From JANQIO01 sp036351375 (GTDB lineage Bacteria; Pseudomonadota; Gammaproteobacteria; Pseudomonadales; Halieaceae): a stretch of DNA of 13,505 nucleotides. Made by a program: the position numbers and the translations under genes. Numbering within the stretch: position 1 is the first letter of the stretch; every line of letters begins with the position of its first letter. This document shows, piece by piece, positions 1 to 6,490 of the stretch. Under the pieces are notes generated by a model. It did not search any database, was not told the origin of the DNA, and worked only from the letters and a program-made list of their open reading frames with translations. The stretch lies in the NCBI GenBank assembly GCA_036351375.1, contig JAZBOY010000219.1, forward strand, positions 1-13,505, given 5' to 3'.

Positions 1-1016
1 CCGGCGCGCTCCCTGCCGAGCGAGGCATCGAGCAGCTCAACACCGAGATAGTCCAGCGCCGGGCCCCGTTGTGGGGCCGGGGCAGGTGCCACACTGACAG
101 GCTGCCGGTAGGGCGCGACGCGCGGCACAGCCACAGTCGGAAGGTGTCGGAAATAGGCTACCGCCTGCACCGGCGCCAGCCCGCTGGACTGGGGCAATCC
201 TTTCAGCCAGAGCTGTGAGATGTCCTCGCTGAAGGGAGTTACCTCAGCGGCGAGTCGGTAGTCTGCAGACGTCCTGGTGAATCCCAGCTCAGCATAGCTG
301 CCGAGCAGGTGCCGGCTGCGGTGCAGCGTGTCCGCCAGCACCGGATGCAGGTCCGACGCCTCGAACCATTCCAAGTCGAGCCGCGTGGCCAGCTGGGGTC
401 GCAGGGCACAGGCCAGCTGCCGCTGCATGTCCTGGGCCGCCTGTTCGACATCTGCACTGGTCCAGGGAGCGACCGGGCTGCCATCGGCAATAGGCACGGC
501 CGGGGATTTCTCCAGCGTCTTCAGTTCGGCACGACTCAGGCTGCCGCGCCACTCCCAGCTGTGGGCAGCACCGCTCGCCGCGCCGGGCTCCACAAGCGCA
601 ATGTGCACCTGCCCCTGGCGGCTGTCAGTCGCCACCGCCGACACCGCCAGGTGCAGGCGGGTGCTCGCCGGCGAGGCGCACTGCAGGTCATCTATCCTGG
701 CGGGACTCGCAGAGGACAGCAGCGGTTGCGCGGCAGCGGTGTGGAGCGAAATGCCCTCCCTGCCGCGAAGATTGATGGTCAACACCGTGACGATGGCTTC
801 GGACAGGCCATTGGCGTCGACGTGCATGAGCTCGAGGGGCTGGCCCCGGTAGCGCGGATGCTGCGCGAGCATTTCGCGAAGCTCCGGGGTGACTACATCG
901 CCCAGCCAGCGCGAAAGCGCGCTTCGGTTTGCCGGCGCTGCGACAGACGAGTAAACCAACAGCAGCAATACCAGCAGGCTGCTGATCAGCCAATGTGTTT
1001 CGCCTTGTCTCCCCAT
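1..1016 (-). CDS. Exported protein of unknown function (3' end beyond window)
   Basis: I do not recognise this family. The frame is open from ATG at 1016 to the left edge, giving 338 residues without a stop. Residues 10-27 are a hydrophobic segment ending in SSVAAPA, a likely Sec signal peptide (or a single anchor), so the rest should be periplasmic. An N-terminal region (about 31-165) is followed by a second region (185-290) and a Pro/Ala-rich linker (about 293-320). The exported part shows only two cysteines, C113 and C203. ATG 1016 is the first in-frame start after an upstream TGA. It lies 106 bases after the sensor kinase stop and has its own direct-repeat regulatory site 48 bases upstream, so it probably forms a separate transcription unit controlled by the adjacent response regulator. 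The long plus-strand frames opposite it are shadows. Real gene: confident. Function: unknown. Confidence 0.85.
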   Translation of the reverse strand, partial: MGRQGETHWLISSLLVLLLLVYSSVAAPANRSALSRWLGDVVTPELREMLAQHPRYRGQPLELMHVDANGLSEAIVTVLTINLRGREGISLHTAAAQPLLSSASPARIDDLQCASPASTRLHLAVSAVATDSRQGQVHIALVEPGAASGAAHSWEWRGSLSRAELKTLEKSPAVPIADGSPVAPWTSADVEQAAQDMQRQLACALRPQLATRLDLEWFEASDLHPVLADTLHRSRHLLGSYAELGFTRTSADYRLAAEVTPFSEDISQLWLKGLPQSSGLAPVQAVAYFRHLPTVAVPRVAPYRQPVSVAPAPAPQRGPALDYLGVELLDASLGRERA

Positions 1017-1048
1017 GGCTTCATGCCTGTTTCCATAAGCTCAGGGTC

Positions 1049-1082
1049 AGGTTGCCATCGGGTCCCTGAATGATTCCTGAAT
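1049..1082 (-). promoter_or_regulatory. Candidate OmpR-family response-regulator site and promoter (site 1)
   Basis: On the coding strand two identical 7-mers, ATTCAGG-AATC-ATTCAGG (1082 to 1065), repeat with an 11-bp period. That is the usual phasing for a head-to-tail dimer of an OmpR/PhoB-family regulator. It is followed by CGATGGCAAC, closely like the block after site 2. The known BqsR box of Pseudomonas (TTAAG-N6-TTAAG) has the same layout with one different base per half. The -10 here (around CAACCT, 1054-1049) is weak, which would fit an activator-dependent promoter. The site lies 48 bases upstream of the unrecognised exported gene. Regulator assignment is inferred from proximity. Confidence 0.6.
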
Positions 1083-1097
1083 GGATTGGGGAAAGTT

Positions 1098-1111
1098 GCC
1101 GCCGGCGCGGC
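1098..1111 (-). terminator. Possible weak terminator hairpin after the sensor kinase
   Basis: A 5-bp all-GC stem (GCCGC/GCGGC) with a 4-base loop starts 11 bases beyond the kinase stop. On the minus strand it is followed by AACTTTCC, which has only three consecutive T. It may end or attenuate the two-component operon before the next gene, but the short stem and poor T-tract make this uncertain. Confidence 0.3.
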
Positions 1112-1122
1112 GAGAAGTATTC

Positions 1123-2529
1123 TTACGCGGTCCTGGCGCCCGGCAGCCTGACAACAAACAGGGCGCCGCCCAGCGTCGAGTGGTCGGTAGAGAGGCTACC
1201 GCCGTAGGCGCTGACGATCTCTACCACGATGGAAAGCCCCAGGCCGTGTCCCAGGTTGGCGGTGTCAGCCCGGGCGCCCCGCCGCAGGATCTCGGTCTCG
1301 TAGCCGGGCGGGATCCCATCGCCGTCATCACCCACCGTGAGCAGCAGCCAGTCCTCACCGTCCACCTGCTCGGCGCGGCATGCTACGGCGATGCGCTGAT
1401 GGCAGTGCCTGATGGAGTTTTCCAGAATACTGCCGAACAGGTCCTGCAGGTCCGGCTCTTCGCCGAGGAAGGTCGCATCTGCGGCGAGGCCTGAAGTATC
1501 TATTTCCAGCGTTGGCTCTCCCGCGGGCCTTGGCAGACGGCGGTAAGCGTCGACGATACGTTGCAATACCGGCTGCACGACCACCGCCTGGCCTAGGATG
1601 TCGGGCGAACGTCCATCGAGGCGCGCGCGGGTCAGGCCGCTCTCGACCACACCCAGCATCCGGTCAACCTGCTCCTGCACCAGTTCGCGATAGGCGTGGT
1701 CGGACTCGGCGCTGTTGCGAATGACCATCAGTGGCGTCTTGAGCACGTGTGCAAGCCGGTCCATGGTGCTGCGAACCCGTTCCCGCCGCCGTGTCTCGCT
1801 GTCCAGCAGCAGGTTGATGTTGCGCGTCAGCGGCAGCAGTTCCGGAGGGTAGTCACCGCCGAGCCGGTCGTGCCTGCCCTGCTGCAACTCATCCACAGCA
1901 GCGGCAATTCTGCGCAGCGGGAACAGGCCCCAGCGAATCACCAGCCACTGGGTCAACAGCAGCAGGGCCGCGGCGACCAGGCATAACAGCAACAGATTAT
2001 CCCGGTAGGCGGCGCGGGCGGCGATCACCCCCGCCTGGCTTTCGATCACCAGGAAGATGCTCTCGGGTCCGCTACTCCCCCAGGCGATACGGGCGGCGTA
2101 GCAGAAATAGGCGCCGTCCAGTCGGCAGGTCTGCAAGCTCGGTGCCGCGCCCGTGTCCTGCAATACGCCTTGCGCGGCTTCAGATACTGCAGCCAGGGGG
2201 TTTTCTATTTCACCGATCTGGCCCGCCGACGGGCTGGCCCAGAGAATGTCCGCCTGCGGCGACAGCAGAAACGCGTAGAGGCCGGAGTCCAGCAACTCCA
2301 GCCTCGCCTCGTCGAGCGCCTCGACCGTCCATGTCGTGCCATCCCACTCGGTGGCCTTTGCCAGCAGCAGCTGCATGAGGCGCATGCGCTCCGCTTGGGC
2401 GTCCAGCTGATAGCTGGCGAAGGCGCGGTCCAGTATCCAGGCAGTCAGCCCGAGGAACAGCGGCAGGATCAGCAGCGTCGCTGCCAGTAATCGCAGTTGT
2501 ATGGAGATCGGGCTGCGCGATATGGCCAT
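1123..2529 (-). CDS. PhoQ-like sensor histidine kinase
   Basis: Inner-membrane sensor kinase of 468 aa that should phosphorylate the regulator encoded just upstream. TM1 spans about 11-33 and TM2 about 177-198, enclosing a periplasmic sensor of some 140 residues. A HAMP-like linker follows (about 199-250). The H-box is DRLAHVLKTPL with phospho-acceptor H261, the form seen in PhoQ relatives (H-x-LKTP). The N-box is near LENS (N371), the G1 box is DGDG (402-405) and the G2 box GHGLGLS (427-433), so the ATPase domain is complete. The sensor carries two cysteines, C135 and C143, seven residues apart, which may form a disulfide. It has several acidic residues (about 61-81), but I cannot align them to PhoQ's cation-binding patch, so the ligand is unknown. 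ATG 2529 lies 15 bases after the regulator stop, so the pair is cotranscribed. Confidence 0.96.
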   Translation of the reverse strand: MAISRSPISIQLRLLAATLLILPLFLGLTAWILDRAFASYQLDAQAERMRLMQLLLAKATEWDGTTWTVEALDEARLELLDSGLYAFLLSPQADILWASPSAGQIGEIENPLAAVSEAAQGVLQDTGAAPSLQTCRLDGAYFCYAARIAWGSSGPESIFLVIESQAGVIAARAAYRDNLLLLCLVAAALLLLTQWLVIRWGLFPLRRIAAAVDELQQGRHDRLGGDYPPELLPLTRNINLLLDSETRRRERVRSTMDRLAHVLKTPLMVIRNSAESDHAYRELVQEQVDRMLGVVESGLTRARLDGRSPDILGQAVVVQPVLQRIVDAYRRLPRPAGEPTLEIDTSGLAADATFLGEEPDLQDLFGSILENSIRHCHQRIAVACRAEQVDGEDWLLLTVGDDGDGIPPGYETEILRRGARADTANLGHGLGLSIVVEIVSAYGGSLSTDHSTLGGALFVVRLPGARTA

Positions 2530-2544
2530 GCAGGCGCTGGCTAC

Positions 2545-3231
2545 TCAGGGGCTCTCGCGAAACAGGTAACCGTGGCCGCGCACGGTCTCGATAGGCAACA
2601 GGGACTTGTCCGGGTCGATCTTGCGCTTGATGCGCCCCACCAGTCCTTCGACGCTGTTCGCCTTGGGGTCCGCCCCGGGGTCGCGCTGGTAGCTGTCGGC
2701 GATGGTCTTCTTCGATTGCACGCGACCGGCATTGCGCCACAGGTGCTCCAGAATTTCATACTCGGCGCGGGTGAGTTCCACCGGCTCTGCGCCGCGGGTT
2801 ACCACGCGCTTGTGCCGGTCCAGCTGCAGGCTGCCGAACTCCAGAACCGGGTTATCGAGCTGCGGATCTCCCAGCACCCGCCGCAACACGGCGTCGATAT
2901 GGGCAAACAGCTCCTCGAGATAGACGGGCTTTTTGAGGTAGTCGTCAGCACCCGCCTCCATCGCCTGCACAATGCTCTCCACATCATTACGCGCTGTGAG
3001 CACGATGATCGGCAGCTTGTTTCCCGCTTTCCTGAGTTTGCGAATCAGGTCCAGCCCGGACATCCCGGGCAGGCCGAGATCGATCACTGCCAGGGTGTAA
3101 TCAATCTCGCTGGCCTCGAACAGGCCCTCCTCACCATTGCCGACAAATTTCGCGTTGTAGCCGCGCTCGCGGAAGCCCTTGGCCAGTTGATCGGCCATGC
3201 CGACATGATCTTCAACGATGAGGAAGCGCAT
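2545..3231 (-). CDS. OmpR/PhoP-family response regulator
   Basis: Cytoplasmic DNA-binding response regulator, 228 aa, the usual length. The receiver domain (1-118) has the acidic pocket in IVED (E7, D8), phospho-acceptor D51 in IDLGLPGMSG, T79 and K101 in the LKKP motif. The C-terminal winged helix (about 127-226) includes the typical wing ending GHGYLFRE. Sequence style is closest to PhoP/QseB-type regulators, and the partner kinase has a PhoQ-like H-box. ATG 3231 directly follows the TAG stop of the PepSY-like gene (TAGATG), with a GAGG motif inside that gene as the likely ribosome site. The kinase gene follows after 15 bases. Two 11-bp-phased direct repeats, one ahead of this operon (4196-4213) and one ahead of the next gene (1065-1082), are the likely targets, which implies autoregulation. 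What it senses is not shown by the sequence. Confidence 0.97.
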   Translation of the reverse strand: MRFLIVEDHVGMADQLAKGFRERGYNAKFVGNGEEGLFEASEIDYTLAVIDLGLPGMSGLDLIRKLRKAGNKLPIIVLTARNDVESIVQAMEAGADDYLKKPVYLEELFAHIDAVLRRVLGDPQLDNPVLEFGSLQLDRHKRVVTRGAEPVELTRAEYEILEHLWRNAGRVQSKKTIADSYQRDPGADPKANSVEGLVGRIKRKIDPDKSLLPIETVRGHGYLFRESP

Positions 3232-3546
3232 CTAGTTGGTCCGCCTCACCTTTCCACTGCCGAGATCGTACTCGTACCAGATGATACGGCGACCCCGGAC
3301 CTGTGCCTTGATGGCCTGCTTGCCGGAGGGCCGCGACTCTACCTTGAGGATTCGAACACAGCCCGATTTGCGCTCCTCGGCCTTGCAGCCTTCGAGCTTT
3401 TCAATGGCGCGCTGCGCTCCGGCAGCCTGTGCCTGTACCGCCGGTGAAAACCAGGTACAGGCGGTAAAGATGAGGGCGAGAAGCAACACACCGTAGCGAC
3501 GAAGGTAAGATGTGCTGTGGGTGCTGCGATCAGACAGGTTTAACAT
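3232..3546 (-). CDS. Small exported PepSY-like protein
   Basis: 104-aa exported protein. After a basic N-terminus, residues 18-33 are hydrophobic and lead to SPAVQAQA, a plausible signal-peptidase I site. FTAC (27-30) resembles a lipobox imperfectly, with F instead of L/V/I, so a lipoprotein is possible. The mature part carries a C54/C63 pair and ends in a basic strand-rich segment (about 65-102, with IIWYEYDLGSGKVRR) like the second half of a PepSY domain, a module often encoded beside PhoP/PhoQ-like pairs and thought to regulate envelope enzymes or sensors. ATG 3546 overlaps the preceding gene by 17 bases and places the signal sequence at the N-terminus. The longer start at 3624 would put 26 atypical residues ahead of it and was rejected. 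Its stop abuts the regulator's ATG, implying translational coupling. PepSY assignment is tentative. Confidence 0.8.
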   Translation of the reverse strand: MLNLSDRSTHSTSYLRRYGVLLLALIFTACTWFSPAVQAQAAGAQRAIEKLEGCKAEERKSGCVRILKVESRPSGKQAIKAQVRGRRIIWYEYDLGSGKVRRTN

Positions 3547-4150
3547 CCAGCGCGATCCACTCCCCTGGATCGTAGTCCATGCGCGTGTGGTAATCCTCGC
3601 CATTGTAGCGATAGCGTACCGCATACTCTACTACCTCGCGGCGGGCAGGCTCGCTCCGGTAGCCACATGGACCGTCCACCACCACCCTGCGCCGGTGGTC
3701 CAGCTGCTTGCCGACATCACGGCCGACCGAAGCACCCAACAGGCCGCCGGCGATTGCCGCCACTCCAGGGTCACCATGCTTGTCACCCAGGCGGTGCCCC
3801 ACAGCGCCGCCGATGATCGCGCCCAGCACGGTCGAGGTATAACTGCCCCGGGGCCTGTCCTCATCGATATAGCGAACGCAGGAATCGCGATGGCCCGTGT
3901 CGACGTAGCGGTAGATGGGCTCGACACTCACCACCCGCCCGTACACCACGCCGTGCTGGTGAGAGAGGTTTCCACGGTGCTGGTGGCCCGCAGGCTGTTT
4001 GACCTTCACGACCGTCTTCACCACGGTGGATTCGTGGGGATGGGAGTAGTGTTCCTTGACGACAACGCGCGAGTACTGGCCGTGGTGAGCCAGCGCTGCC
4101 GCCGGTCCCAGCGCTGCCAGGCAAGTCACAAGAGCAATGGTTCTTTTCAT
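3530..4150 (-). CDS. His-rich glycine-zipper exported protein (17-kDa surface antigen-like)
   Basis: 206-aa exported protein, first gene of the two-component operon. A signal peptide (1-21, ending PAAALA) should leave a mature protein starting with His-His. Residues 22-66 contain nine histidines, suggesting metal binding, though no defined motif is visible. A glycine zipper (about 106-147: repeated GxxxG/AxxxG in LGAIIGGAVG and AGGLLGASVG) matches the 2TM glycine-zipper/Rickettsia 17-kDa antigen family, which sits in or against the outer membrane. The C-terminal strand-rich tail (about 173-203, YAVRYRYNGEDYHTRM) also fits that family. The mature part has two cysteines, C91 and C162. ATG 4150 is chosen because AAAGGAGG lies just upstream and the signal peptide starts there. 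The in-frame ATG at 4195 would run through the promoter. Family confident; metal role is inference. Confidence 0.9.
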   Translation of the reverse strand: MKRTIALVTCLAALGPAAALAHHGQYSRVVVKEHYSHPHESTVVKTVVKVKQPAGHQHRGNLSHQHGVVYGRVVSVEPIYRYVDTGHRDSCVRYIDEDRPRGSYTSTVLGAIIGGAVGHRLGDKHGDPGVAAIAGGLLGASVGRDVGKQLDHRRRVVVDGPCGYRSEPARREVVEYAVRYRYNGEDYHTRMDYDPGEWIALDVKPV

Positions 4151-4161
4151 GATGCGGCCTC

Positions 4162-4183
4162 CTTTGTACCGATGTGTACAAAG
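4162..4183. promoter_or_regulatory. Perfect 8-6-8 inverted repeat at the operon start
   Basis: CTTTGTAC and GTACAAAG flank a 6-base spacer. On the coding strand the upstream arm overlaps the proposed -10 (TACTTT, 4185-4180) and the downstream arm overlaps the Shine-Dalgarno AAAGGAGG of the glycine-zipper gene. If transcription starts near 4173, as that -10 implies, the first arm is not transcribed and the palindrome would be a DNA operator, for instance for a repressor. If a promoter lies further upstream, the RNA hairpin would partly hide the ribosome site. Confidence 0.55.
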
Positions 4184-4213
4184 TAGCAATCGCATGCTGA
4201 ACAGTTGCTGAAC
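4180..4213 (-). promoter_or_regulatory. Candidate OmpR-family response-regulator site and promoter (site 2)
   Basis: On the coding strand GTTCAGC-AACT-GTTCAGC (4213 to 4196) repeats with an 11-bp period. It shares the RTTCAGS-AAYY-RTTCAGS pattern with site 1. Ten bases downstream lies TACTTT (4185-4180) preceded by TGC, an extended -10. There is no good -35, and the repeat occupies that position, as in PhoP-activated promoters. The site is 45 bases upstream of the glycine-zipper start. Together these suggest autoregulation of the operon by its own response regulator, which is inference. Confidence 0.65.
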
Positions 4214-4237
4214 CCGGGCGATGGATTTTCAGAGGTG

Positions 4238-4264
4238 GGGGATCAGGCCGACGACCTGATCCCC
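4238..4264 (-). terminator. Hairpin terminator after the S9 peptidase
   Basis: GGGGATCAGG and CCTGATCCCC form a perfect 10-bp stem around a 7-base loop, 51 bases past the peptidase stop. On the minus strand it is followed by CACCTCTGAAAATCC, without a T-tract, so it is not a classic intrinsic terminator. Its position between two independent transcription units still makes termination the likeliest role. Confidence 0.55.
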
Positions 4265-4315
4265 GGGTCAAAAGTCTTCCTCAGCCGCTGGCCGCGGTGG
4301 CGGAAGCCGGCGGGA

Positions 4316-6349
4316 CTATTCCTCGTCCTCTTCCTCAGCGCCGTACTTCTCGAACCAGCCGAGAATGGCGGCCACCTTGGCAATCAGCTGGCTGGGCCGG
4401 CGGGCGATGCTGTGGGAAGCACCGGGAATGCGCACCAGCGCCGTGTCCACGCCGCGCAGCATCAGTGCTGCGTGGTACTGCTCGGATTCCCACATGGGCG
4501 TGCGCCAGTCAGCTTCACCGGTCAGCAGCATGGTGGGCGTGGTGACATTGCCGACCAGCGCGAGGGGCGAGCGCTCCCAGTACTGGTTGACGTCTTCCCA
4601 GGGCATGGCGGTAAACCAGTAGCGGCTGAAGTAGTCCGGGTTATCGGCACTGAGGACAAAGCTGATCCAGTTGATCACCGGCTTTGCCACTACCGCGGCG
4701 GCAAAGCGATCGGTCTTGCCAACCGTCCAGGCTGTCAGTACACCGCCGCCGCTGCCACCGGTGACGTACAGGCGCTCGGTGTCGATGGAGCCTTTGGCGA
4801 TCACGGCGTCAACCGCACTCATCAGGTCGTCGTAGTCCTGGCTCGGGTAGTTCTTGTCGATCTCCAGCGCAAATTCGCTGCCATAGCTGGTGCTGCCGCG
4901 CGGGTTCACGTACACCACCACGTAGCCGGCGGCGGCAAACAGCTGGATTTCCGCGGCGAAGTGCGGGCCGTAGGCGGTATGCGGGCCACCGTGAATCTCG
5001 AGGATCAGCGGGTAGCTCTCGTCCTTGTCAAAGCCCGGCGGGTAGGCTACCCAGGCCTGCACCGGCTTGCCGTCGTAGCTGGATTCCACCCACAGCTCTT
5101 CGATAGGCGCCATGTCCCGGTGTTCCACCAGGTTGTCATTGAGCGAAGTCACTGTGCGCGGCGCGCCGGTACCGCGGCCGATTGCCAGCTCGGCGGGGCG
5201 CTGCGGGTCGCCGGTGGTGATGGCGAACACGTCCCTGCCACCCACCGCGAAGTCGGCGCCGGTGTAGGGACGGCTGAGGGACAGGCCGGTCAGCGCATCG
5301 CTGATATCGGTTTTCCTGCCGCGCAGGTCTACCTTCGCGAGCCGGGAAAGGCCCTGGTCGTCATAGCTGATGTACAGCGCGCGACTGTCCGCGGCCCACT
5401 CAAGGCCGTCGATGCTGCGATCCAGGTCGCCCAGCAGTACCTTCGGCTCTCCACCGTCCATGTCCATGACATGTAGCTGGAACTGCTGGTTGCTGAGCTC
5501 CCTGTCGTCGAAACCCAGCCAGGCCAGGCGCTTGCCGTCAGGAGACACCCGGGGCGCAACATCGGGGCCGTCGCGGTCGGTCAGCGCGGTAATGCTGCCG
5601 TCCTCCAGTGACACGCGGTACAGGTCGGCGCGCAGCGGGTTGCGACGCCAGTCCTCGCGCTGGTTGCCGACCACGATCAGGCTCTTGCCGTCGGCACTCC
5701 AGGCGGGAGACCCGTAGTTGAACTCGCCTTCCGTCAGCTGGCGCGGCGCACCGCCGTTGGCCGGCACCACGAACACGTGGGTATATCCCAGCGGCAGGGT
5801 GCCCGCGCCGTCGGCGCGGAACGGAATCCGGTCGACCACCGTGGGCGGCTTGGCCCACTCTGCACCCTCGGGCGCCTTGGGCATTGTGCCGATGGTGGTG
5901 GGCTGGCTCGGCACCATCATGGTGAAGGCCAGGTACTTGCCGCCCGGCGACCAGGCCAGGTTGCCGGGGCCCTTGGCCTGCCGCGTCAGCTGCAGGGTTT
6001 CGCCGCCCTCCAGCCAGCGCACAAAAATCTGCGCACCCTTTTCATCCGCCGAGACATAGGCCACCCGGGTGGAGTCCGGTGAGATGGCCGCACCGCCGTC
6101 ATTGACCGCACCGGTGGTAATCGGCCGCGCATTCTTGCCGTCGCTGTCGATACGCCACAGGTTGGCGCGCCGACGGTCTTCCATGATGTCCATGAAGTTG
6201 TGGCTGTAAACCACGAATTCACCGTCGGGGCTGACTTCCAGGTCGCTGACCCAGTTGAGTCGGAATACATCTTCAGGCGCGAAGGCAGCCTGTTCCGCCC
6301 AACTGGCCGCGGTGAACAGCAGGGCAAAAATTAATGCGGGGTATTTCAT
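4316..6349 (-). CDS. Exported S9-family prolyl oligopeptidase-type peptidase
   Basis: 677-aa serine peptidase predicted to cleave short peptides in the periplasm or outside the cell. A signal peptide MKYPALIFALLFTAASWA precedes a beta-propeller with PD40/TolB-like repeats (about 25-420; e.g. SDLEVSPDGEFVVYS, PAWSADGKSLIVVG), which usually gates access by size. The C-terminal alpha/beta hydrolase domain (about 430-677) has the full triad: S533 in GGSGGG, D614 in GEADWRTP and H646 in GASHS. Family: S9, dipeptidyl/acylaminoacyl-peptidase-like; exact specificity cannot be told. The protein ends in an acidic tail (EEEDEE). ATG 6349 is chosen because the signal peptide begins there. The frame stays open upstream to 7369, but that stretch is antisense to the MFS gene. 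Transcribed divergently from the carrier, with a hairpin downstream. The Shine-Dalgarno is weak (GGGA). Confidence 0.95.
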   Translation of the reverse strand: MKYPALIFALLFTAASWAEQAAFAPEDVFRLNWVSDLEVSPDGEFVVYSHNFMDIMEDRRRANLWRIDSDGKNARPITTGAVNDGGAAISPDSTRVAYVSADEKGAQIFVRWLEGGETLQLTRQAKGPGNLAWSPGGKYLAFTMMVPSQPTTIGTMPKAPEGAEWAKPPTVVDRIPFRADGAGTLPLGYTHVFVVPANGGAPRQLTEGEFNYGSPAWSADGKSLIVVGNQREDWRRNPLRADLYRVSLEDGSITALTDRDGPDVAPRVSPDGKRLAWLGFDDRELSNQQFQLHVMDMDGGEPKVLLGDLDRSIDGLEWAADSRALYISYDDQGLSRLAKVDLRGRKTDISDALTGLSLSRPYTGADFAVGGRDVFAITTGDPQRPAELAIGRGTGAPRTVTSLNDNLVEHRDMAPIEELWVESSYDGKPVQAWVAYPPGFDKDESYPLILEIHGGPHTAYGPHFAAEIQLFAAAGYVVVYVNPRGSTSYGSEFALEIDKNYPSQDYDDLMSAVDAVIAKGSIDTERLYVTGGSGGGVLTAWTVGKTDRFAAAVVAKPVINWISFVLSADNPDYFSRYWFTAMPWEDVNQYWERSPLALVGNVTTPTMLLTGEADWRTPMWESEQYHAALMLRGVDTALVRIPGASHSIARRPSQLIAKVAAILGWFEKYGAEEEDEE

Positions 6350-6404
6350 CGGGATGTCCCAGGTTGGAATGGCAGGGGGCCAAAGCATATCCAGCAGAGG
6401 ATTT

Positions 6405-6432
6405 ATTCTCCAGTGGTTTAGCAATCTGCCAA
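6405..6432 (-). promoter_or_regulatory. Possible sigma70 promoter for the S9 peptidase
   Basis: On the minus strand TTGGCA (6432-6427; 5 of 6 to consensus) is followed after 16 bases by GAGAAT (6410-6405; 4 of 6). It lies within the 138-base divergent spacer 6350-6487. For the plus-strand carrier, only a weak -10 candidate TATTAC (6452-6457) without a convincing -35 is visible. No operator-like repeat was found in this spacer. Confidence 0.35.
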
Positions 6433-6474
6433 CCGCTGCCATCCCCCGCTGTATTACACTGTTTTTCGCAAAAC

Positions 6475-6490
6475 GGGAGTGAAGCGAATG
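6475..6490 (+). promoter_or_regulatory. Ribosome binding site deciding the MFS start
   Basis: GGGAG at 6475-6479 lies 8 bases ahead of ATG 6488. The alternative GTG at 6479 overlaps this motif and has no ribosome site of its own, so ATG 6488 (protein beginning MFFGWRVV) is preferred. Confidence 0.6.

Noticed and set aside
1017..1036. Short leader-type frame starting at ATG 1034-1036 (16 codons, minus strand)
   Set aside because: It overlaps the start of the exported protein out of frame, has no ribosome site I can see and no regulatory codon pattern.
309..3447. Plus-strand frames at 309-1073, 1081-1494 and 2497-3447
   Set aside because: Opposite the exported protein, the kinase and the regulator. 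No signal, domain or ribosome site supports them.
4151..4195. Earlier ATG at 4195 for the glycine-zipper gene
   Set aside because: It would place 15 residues ahead of a normal signal peptide, run over the proposed -10 and skip the strong AAAGGAGG site.
4205..5476. 423-aa plus-strand open frame
   Set aside because: Wholly antisense to the S9 peptidase apart from its first bases, with no recognisable domain; a GC-rich third-position shadow.
6479..6487. GTG start at 6479 for the MFS carrier
   Set aside because: It lies within the GGGAG ribosome site that serves ATG 6488.
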